Shown: in pieces, positions 21,503-25,643 of the stretch
Layout: each line of letters begins with the position of its first letter
Position numbering within the stretch: the first letter of the stretch is position 1
Assembly (NCBI GenBank): GCA_964555515.1
Contig: CAZKSJ010000010.1
Location: forward strand, 1-25,643
Length of the DNA: 25,643 nucleotides
Origin: UBA1388 sp964555515
Lineage (GTDB): Bacteria; Patescibacteriota; Microgenomatia; UBA1400; PJMF01
Direction: 5' to 3'
The notes under the pieces: model-generated
The model's input: the letters and a program-made list of their open reading frames with translations, nothing else
Databases searched by the model: none
Told to the model about the DNA's origin: nothing
Program-made: the position numbers and the translations under genes

Positions 21503-22549
21503 TTATTGTAAAGAAGTTAGCCAGACGCCAAATAAAGTTAGCAAAATTTGCACAATCCAGGCTCTCTGCACGATTTTCGGTTCCTCCCAACCCATTTTTT
21601 GGAGAGTGAGGTGTAATGGCGCCGCAGGAATGAGTTTGCGCTTGAAAGTGCGTTTTGCCACTAGTTGGGCGAGTGAGCTAGCAACTTCAATTACAAAAAT
21701 GGCGCCGATAATCAACAAACCAAAACTCTTGCCTAAGAGCAAGCCAACCACGGCTAAAGTTGCGCCAAAAGCGAGTGAGCCGACATCACCCATGAAGATT
21801 CTGGCTGGGAAAACATTAAAGTATAAAAATGAGATTAATGAACCGATCCAGAGCGCGATGAACAAGGACAATGGCACGTCCAGAATTGATGCCGAGAGCA
21901 GCCAAAGACCAAACAACGAAATCATCAATACCCCAGAAGCCAAGCCATCTAGGCCATCGGTGACGTTGACGGCGTTGGCGAAGGCAGTGATCGTGAAGGC
22001 TGCGAATGGCACATACCAGATTCCCAAATCAAATGTGCCCACAAAGGGAATATTGATAATGGAGATGCCGAGAGAGTTATAGACCATCAAACTGATTACA
22101 AAGGCTAAGACTAGCTCAAAAAACAATTTATACTTCATGCTCAGACCAAAGAAGCCTTTTGTTTTCAGCTGAAAAAACTTTTTAATATCGTCGTAGAGTC
22201 CTAGAATGGCGAACGAAAGAAAAGTAAAAAATAAAATATTTACTTCAGCGGTATTATTGGCATGAACAGATGTGATCGCGATGCCAAAGTACTCTAAAAG
22301 TGGCAGCAGAATGGCAAATAGGATGGATACCACCGTGATGACTAATAACCCACCTCCGACTGGGACACCGGCTTTTTGTTTGTGAAAAGCATTAAAAATG
22401 GGAGTCAATTTACCGAACACATCTCTAGTTTCCTGTTGAGCTCTTTGAAACTTCAGAAAGTAAAGTAGGTTGATAAACGGCACAATCACTGCCGATGTGA
22501 TCGCAAAGGAAAATAGCAGCACGCCCAATAAAATTGCTAACGAATTCAT
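21503..22549 (-). CDS. mraY: Phospho-MurNAc-pentapeptide translocase MraY
   Basis: The product has 348 residues from the ATG at 22549, 25 bp after the murA stop; a TTG at 22582 would overlap murA. MraY transfers phospho-MurNAc-pentapeptide to undecaprenyl phosphate, making lipid I. About ten membrane helices are present. Active-site motifs are LGLYDDIKK (Asp120-Asp121), NAVNVTDGLDGLA (192-204) and FPARIFMGDVGS (Asp255). The usual C-terminal HHH motif (as in PLHHHFE) reads PLHLTLQ at 311-317, keeping only His313; the following GW is retained. There is no Shine-Dalgarno. A TAGAAT lies 8 nt before the ATG (22558-22563), again close to leaderless spacing. Cluster position and the other motifs make the assignment firm. 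Confidence 0.93.
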   Translation of the reverse strand: MNSLAILLGVLLFSFAITSAVIVPFINLLYFLKFQRAQQETRDVFGKLTPIFNAFHKQKAGVPVGGGLLVITVVSILFAILLPLLEYFGIAITSVHANNTAEVNILFFTFLSFAILGLYDDIKKFFQLKTKGFFGLSMKYKLFFELVLAFVISLMVYNSLGISIINIPFVGTFDLGIWYVPFAAFTITAFANAVNVTDGLDGLASGVLMISLFGLWLLSASILDVPLSLFIALWIGSLISFLYFNVFPARIFMGDVGSLAFGATLAVVGLLLGKSFGLLIIGAIFVIEVASSLAQLVAKRTFKRKLIPAAPLHLTLQKMGWEEPKIVQRAWIVQILLTLFGVWLTSLQ

Positions 22550-22574
22550 AATCTGTAATTCTATTAGAAATTGA

Positions 22575-23903
22575 TTACTCAACTTCTATCCGCTGTATCT
22601 TCGCTCCCATGGAATTGAAACGCTCGGCTAAAGCTTCATAACCTCGATCAACGTGTTCGACGCCGCTGATGATTGAGGTACCTTGGGCAGTTAAGGCAGC
22701 TAAGACCAGTGTAGCACCCTGTCGCAAGTCATGCACGGTGAATTTGCCGGCATTGAGTGGAGTTGGTCCGGTGATTTTAATCGCGTGCGAAAACTCAGGA
22801 CGGTCATCCGAAAGGTTGAAGTTGTAAACCTCATCAGGATTTGAGATAGGTGGATTAAATTTTTCAATATTTGCACCCATACTCAACAGCTGATCAACGT
22901 ATTGAAAACGATCCTGCATAATTGTTTCATGGACAATGCTTTGACCCTGGCACTGAGTGAGGACGGTGGCAAAAAGCGGCTGCCAATCGGTCATAAAGCC
23001 TGGCTCAATGGCGGTTGTGACTTGGGTGGCGGTCATTGGTTGTTTGTAAAAAAACTTGATGCCATAGTTGCCAATCTCGTAACCGGCACCAATTTTATCC
23101 AGCTGTTCCAAAAAAGCGGTTAAGTGATCGGCCCTGGCATTTTCTATAACAATGCTACCTTTAGTAGTTAAAGCGGCGCACGCATAACTAACAGCCTCAT
23201 TTCTATCTGGAATAATCTGATGAGTGGTACCGACTAGCTTGTCAACTCCTTCTATTTCGATCACCCTCAGGCTCGGTCGCGTGATTTTCGCACCCATTTT
23301 ATTGAGGTAAGCAATCAAATCGTCAACTTCCGGTTCCATGGCAGCGTTAGAGAGGATGGTTTTGCCTTGAGCCCTGACAGCAGCCATGATCAAGGTCTCT
23401 GTCCCGGTGTGAGTATTTTTTTCAAATGTATAATTTGTGCCGACAAGCTTTTGACTAGAAGCGTAGATGACATGATCACGCTGTTCAATTTGAGCTCCCA
23501 TCGCTCGCAAACCGTCAAAGTGTCGTTCCAGTGGTCTCACCCCAATTTTGTCTCCACCTGGGAGGGGGACAACTGCTTGCCCAAAGCGAAACAGCAAAGC
23601 AGGAATGAACATCGTCGAAAATCTGCCTTGTGAACCGTTGGTTTGAGATAAGTCAAAGCGTTGGAGTTGGGTTGGTTCAATTGCGACCGATCGCTCGCCT
23701 GGTGTGGTCACTTTTGCCCCCATGTCAGCGATGATCTGTTGGACAGTTTTGACGTCACTGATATTTGATAGATTTAAAATCATTGATTCACCTTCAGCAA
23801 GCAAGGCAGCGATCATTAATTTGTAGGAAGCATTTTTGGCACCACCAATTCTGACCGTACCGTGGAGAGGAGTGCCGCCAGTGACTTGATAAGCGTGACT
23901 CAT
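22575..23903 (-). CDS. murA: UDP-GlcNAc 1-carboxyvinyltransferase MurA, Cys-to-Asp active site
   Basis: The product has 442 residues, near 420 in E. coli. MurA transfers enolpyruvate from PEP to UDP-GlcNAc, the first committed step of peptidoglycan synthesis. GGAKNASYKL holds the conserved Lys23-Asn24. SQGRFSTMFIPALLFRFG corresponds to the Arg-containing helix. The catalytic loop, normally PGGCxIGxRP with the fosfomycin-reactive Cys115, reads PGGDKIGVRP with Asp118. Further EPSP-synthase-fold repeats follow, such as EPEVDDLIAYL and DRNEAVSYACAALTTKGS, ending RGYEALAERFNSMGAKI. Natural Asp variants are active and fosfomycin-insensitive in mycobacteria and Chlamydia, so this enzyme is probably active and resistant. 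It lies 29 bp after murB. Confidence 0.96.
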   Translation of the reverse strand: MSHAYQVTGGTPLHGTVRIGGAKNASYKLMIAALLAEGESMILNLSNISDVKTVQQIIADMGAKVTTPGERSVAIEPTQLQRFDLSQTNGSQGRFSTMFIPALLFRFGQAVVPLPGGDKIGVRPLERHFDGLRAMGAQIEQRDHVIYASSQKLVGTNYTFEKNTHTGTETLIMAAVRAQGKTILSNAAMEPEVDDLIAYLNKMGAKITRPSLRVIEIEGVDKLVGTTHQIIPDRNEAVSYACAALTTKGSIVIENARADHLTAFLEQLDKIGAGYEIGNYGIKFFYKQPMTATQVTTAIEPGFMTDWQPLFATVLTQCQGQSIVHETIMQDRFQYVDQLLSMGANIEKFNPPISNPDEVYNFNLSDDRPEFSHAIKITGPTPLNAGKFTVHDLRQGATLVLAALTAQGTSIISGVEHVDRGYEALAERFNSMGAKIQRIEVE

Positions 23904-23932
23904 ATAAATAGATATTAATTAATAATAAGCTC

Positions 23933-25021
23933 TTAAACAGGAGCAACTATACCCCGCAGTTCTTGTTCGGTAAAGCCTAGAAAGAAGATTTCTGGTTTGA
24001 GAAATAGTTGACATTGGTCTTGAGCAACTTGTTGAATATGCTTGATCACCGCCAAGTAATCTGCAGCCGTAGCGTGACCTAGATTGACGATAAATGCAGC
24101 GTGCTGAAGAGACACTTGCGCGTCTCCAATTTGAAAGCCTTTTAAATGGAGCACTTTATCAATCAAGTATCCCACGCTAGAAGTTGGTAGATCTAGCCGG
24201 TCTTGATCTGCGTTGTCGAGATTTTGAAAGACACAACCTAGAGATTTTTGAGGTTGGTTGGCTTTTGATTTCGCCCACTGTAAGGCCACTTTTTGCAGTA
24301 GACTGGCTTCAAGACGATAAAGCAAAAAAGTAGCTGAGAGGATGAATTCACTTGTATTGTGAAAACGAGACTGATCATAATCCATGTCTAAGTCAGATAT
24401 TGAGATTCTTTCCAACCGACCATGCGTATTGAGAATATCTACGGAGTAAAGTACTTCGCTGAGGTAGTGTTTGCCACCATGAATATTGTTATAGATTGCT
24501 CCACCCACAGTGGCGGGAATTTTGGCGTACCATTCTAGGCCGCCAATGCCTTGACTGGTTAACTGGTTTATGGCGACGGGCAATGGGGTACCGGCGGTGA
24601 TTTTGACTAAGATCCGGCTAGCATTGGCGGCCAGTTGTTCCACTTCTCTAAATAAGTTTGCTTCTGGGTGAGCATCACTCAGCTCGAAGCGAGGTTTGAG
24701 AGGGGGAGGATTAAAATGGTTGAGGGCTTGTTGAGTTTCCTCGTCCGATAAAATACAGATGTCGGTGACAGCATTCTTGATGACCAAACCGCGCAGCCCC
24801 CGATCAGCAAGCAAAGTATTCGCTCCCCACCCTAAGACATAAAATGTCAGGTGTTGATTAAAACAATACTGTAGTAAACGCACTAGTTGGACTTGTTGCT
24901 TCACTTCAATGAACACCTCAGCAGGTCCCCCGATTTTGACTTGGGAATAATTGGCCAAAGGAGTTTCTGTGCTAAACTCCAAATCACTAAGGGCGCTAGA
25001 AAGCTGATCAAAGAGTGCCAT
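23933..25021 (-). CDS. murB: UDP-N-acetylenolpyruvoylglucosamine reductase MurB
   Basis: The product has 362 residues from the ATG at 25021; the frame is open to a TTG at 25054 with no family similarity. MurB reduces the MurA product to UDP-MurNAc using NADPH and FAD. FAD-binding motifs are NYSQVKIGGPAEVF (24-37), LGWGANTLLADRGLRG (63-78) and GGLEWYAKIPATVGGAIYNN (160-179). The proton-donor loop, usually G-S-x-F-x-N, reads LGCVFQN with Cys263 in place of Ser. The final catalytic Glu is probably in LKPEIFF (about Glu344). A proline-rich insert at about 95-135 lengthens the FAD domain. Adjacent murA and murC fit the pathway order. The stretch 25022-25099 before it contains a possible promoter. 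Confidence 0.93.
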   Translation of the reverse strand: MALFDQLSSALSDLEFSTETPLANYSQVKIGGPAEVFIEVKQQVQLVRLLQYCFNQHLTFYVLGWGANTLLADRGLRGLVIKNAVTDICILSDEETQQALNHFNPPPLKPRFELSDAHPEANLFREVEQLAANASRILVKITAGTPLPVAINQLTSQGIGGLEWYAKIPATVGGAIYNNIHGGKHYLSEVLYSVDILNTHGRLERISISDLDMDYDQSRFHNTSEFILSATFLLYRLEASLLQKVALQWAKSKANQPQKSLGCVFQNLDNADQDRLDLPTSSVGYLIDKVLHLKGFQIGDAQVSLQHAAFIVNLGHATAADYLAVIKHIQQVAQDQCQLFLKPEIFFLGFTEQELRGIVAPV

Positions 25022-25053
25022 ATTGCATAAGATCAATAAAGACAATAAGCACA

Positions 25054-25059
25054 ATTATA
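25054..25059 (-). promoter_or_regulatory. Possible murB promoter in the murC-murB gap
   Basis: A perfect TATAAT on the minus strand (25059 to 25054) lies in the 78-bp gap after murC, predicting a start near 25047 and a leader of about 26 nt. There is no TG extension and no good -35, so this is a weak call. Confidence 0.3.
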
Positions 25060-25099
25060 GCGTCAAACTGATATAAATTTCAGAGGAAAACAAAATAAT

Positions 25100-25643
25100 T
25101 TAAATTTGATCATGCACTTGATAGATATCACCAGCCCCAAGAGTAATCAGCAGATCATCGTGTTGCAGCGCCGAATGACAGTATGTTGTTAAATTACTAA
25201 GTGTGTGCAAGTTGTTCACTTGGAGTTGAGGATTTTGCTGTTGAATCGCGTCTGCCAACTGATCGCTACTGACACTATCATCAACAGACTCACGGGCTGA
25301 GGCAAAAATGTCTAGTAAGATCAACTCTGGAGCTCTAGCCAAGGTGACCACAAATTGATTAAACAGTTGTTTTGTTCTAGAAAAAGTGTGGGGTTGAAAA
25401 GCCACCACCACTCTCTTATCTCCGAATGATTCTTTAAGAGCAGCCAAAACTGCGGCGATCTCCATCGGGTGGTGAGCGTAATCATCATAATAAAGCACTC
25501 CATTCTTTTCCCCTTTAAACTCAAATCTTCTAGAAGTTGACCGAAAGCTTGCAAGCGCAGAAATAGCATCGGCAGGAGAGATGCCAAGTTGCATTGCTGT
25601 TAAGACTGCAGCCGCCGCATTTTCTAAATTGTATTTACCTGGA
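25100..25643 (-). CDS. murC: UDP-N-acetylmuramate-L-alanine ligase MurC, C-terminal part
   Basis: About 181 C-terminal codons are present and the frame runs off the window edge, so the ATP-binding P-loop and N-terminal domain are not visible. The visible part begins with PGKYNLENAAAAVLTA, the end of the Mur ligase central domain. The C-terminal domain follows with RRFEFKGEKNGVLYYDDYAHHP, where the DDYAHHP box is diagnostic of MurC/Mpl. Further on are VVAFQPHTFSRTK and ITLGAGDIYQV. MurC attaches L-alanine to UDP-MurNAc, directly after the MurB step encoded by the next gene. MurC is preferred over Mpl because murA and murB are adjacent and no recycling genes are seen. Confidence 0.93.
   Translation of the reverse strand, partial: PGKYNLENAAAAVLTAMQLGISPADAISALASFRSTSRRFEFKGEKNGVLYYDDYAHHPMEIAAVLAALKESFGDKRVVVAFQPHTFSRTKQLFNQFVVTLARAPELILLDIFASARESVDDSVSSDQLADAIQQQNPQLQVNNLHTLSNLTTYCHSALQHDDLLITLGAGDIYQVHDQI

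Noticed and set aside
21495..21590. Longer FtsW starting inside mraY
   Set aside because: The extra residues are the shadow of the mraY 3' end; the basic MKKKRH start at 21494 precedes the first membrane helix directly.
8958..25643. Alternative genetic code with UGA as glycine (as in some CPR lineages)
   Set aside because: Several genes end at TGA exactly where family similarity ends, including the ATGA overlaps of ftsW-murG and flippase-glycosyltransferase, and no gene needs readthrough.
1..25643. CRISPR arrays, insertion sequences, prophage genes, parS or replication origin
   Set aside because: No regularly spaced direct repeats with unique spacers, no transposase or integrase, no near-consensus TGTTTCACGTGAAACA, and no DnaA-box cluster were seen on reading both strands.

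Overview
The window looks like a chromosomal piece of a Patescibacteria/CPR-type bacterium. This is inferred from sequence character, not from a database search. The evidence is a compact gene layout with short gaps and overlaps, few Shine-Dalgarno sequences, a reduced and rearranged division/cell-wall (dcw) cluster, a eukaryote-like isoleucyl-tRNA synthetase, a TRM11-like methyltransferase between the L21 and L27 genes, and a MurG that starts directly at SGGHLTPA. Genes ending in TGA at ATGA overlaps show that UGA is a stop codon. I cannot assign a phylum within CPR.

Layout. 1-178: 5' part of an unidentified membrane-anchored protein (minus). 408-1809: a membrane-anchored double-LysM protein and an unidentified protein (plus). 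1841-1990: a degenerate tRNA-like copy followed by tRNA-Gly(CCC). 1995-4094: membrane protein with a spermidine-synthase-like domain (minus). 4152-4224: tRNA-Thr(CGT). 4362-5075: membrane-anchored Ig-like protein (plus). 5062-8271 (minus): overlapping flippase, family 2 glycosyltransferase and O-antigen ligase/polymerase, a small surface-glycan module. 8332-8961: signal peptidase I (plus), sharing a 60-bp divergent promoter region with the flippase and meeting parB tail to tail. 8958-25643 (minus): one long co-oriented block, in transcription order murC-murB-murA-mraY-ftsW-murG-ftsQ-ftsA-ftsZ-ileS-rodA-rplU-trm11-like-rpmA-parB.

How the genes fit together. murA, murB, murC, mraY and murG supply early, middle and lipid-II steps of peptidoglycan synthesis. 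FtsW and RodA polymerise glycan at the septum and along the side wall. FtsZ, FtsA and FtsQ build the division machinery. The LysM protein could bind the resulting wall, and the flippase/GT/ligase set could decorate the surface. ileS, rplU, rpmA and the tRNA methyltransferase couple this block to translation, and parB to chromosome segregation. murD, murE, murF and ftsI are not in the visible part of the cluster.

Main unusual points. (1) Many genes have a -10 element only 6-7 nt before the start codon, which predicts leaderless mRNAs. (2) A collinear, decayed tRNA copy precedes tRNA-Gly, with TTA at the anticodon position. (3) tRNA-Thr has C at T-loop position 55. (4) MurA has Asp instead of the fosfomycin-target Cys, MraY lacks the usual His triplet, and FtsW has Arg in its SYGGS motif. 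(5) A degenerate 15-bp tandem repeat runs from the murG 3' end into the murG-ftsQ gap.
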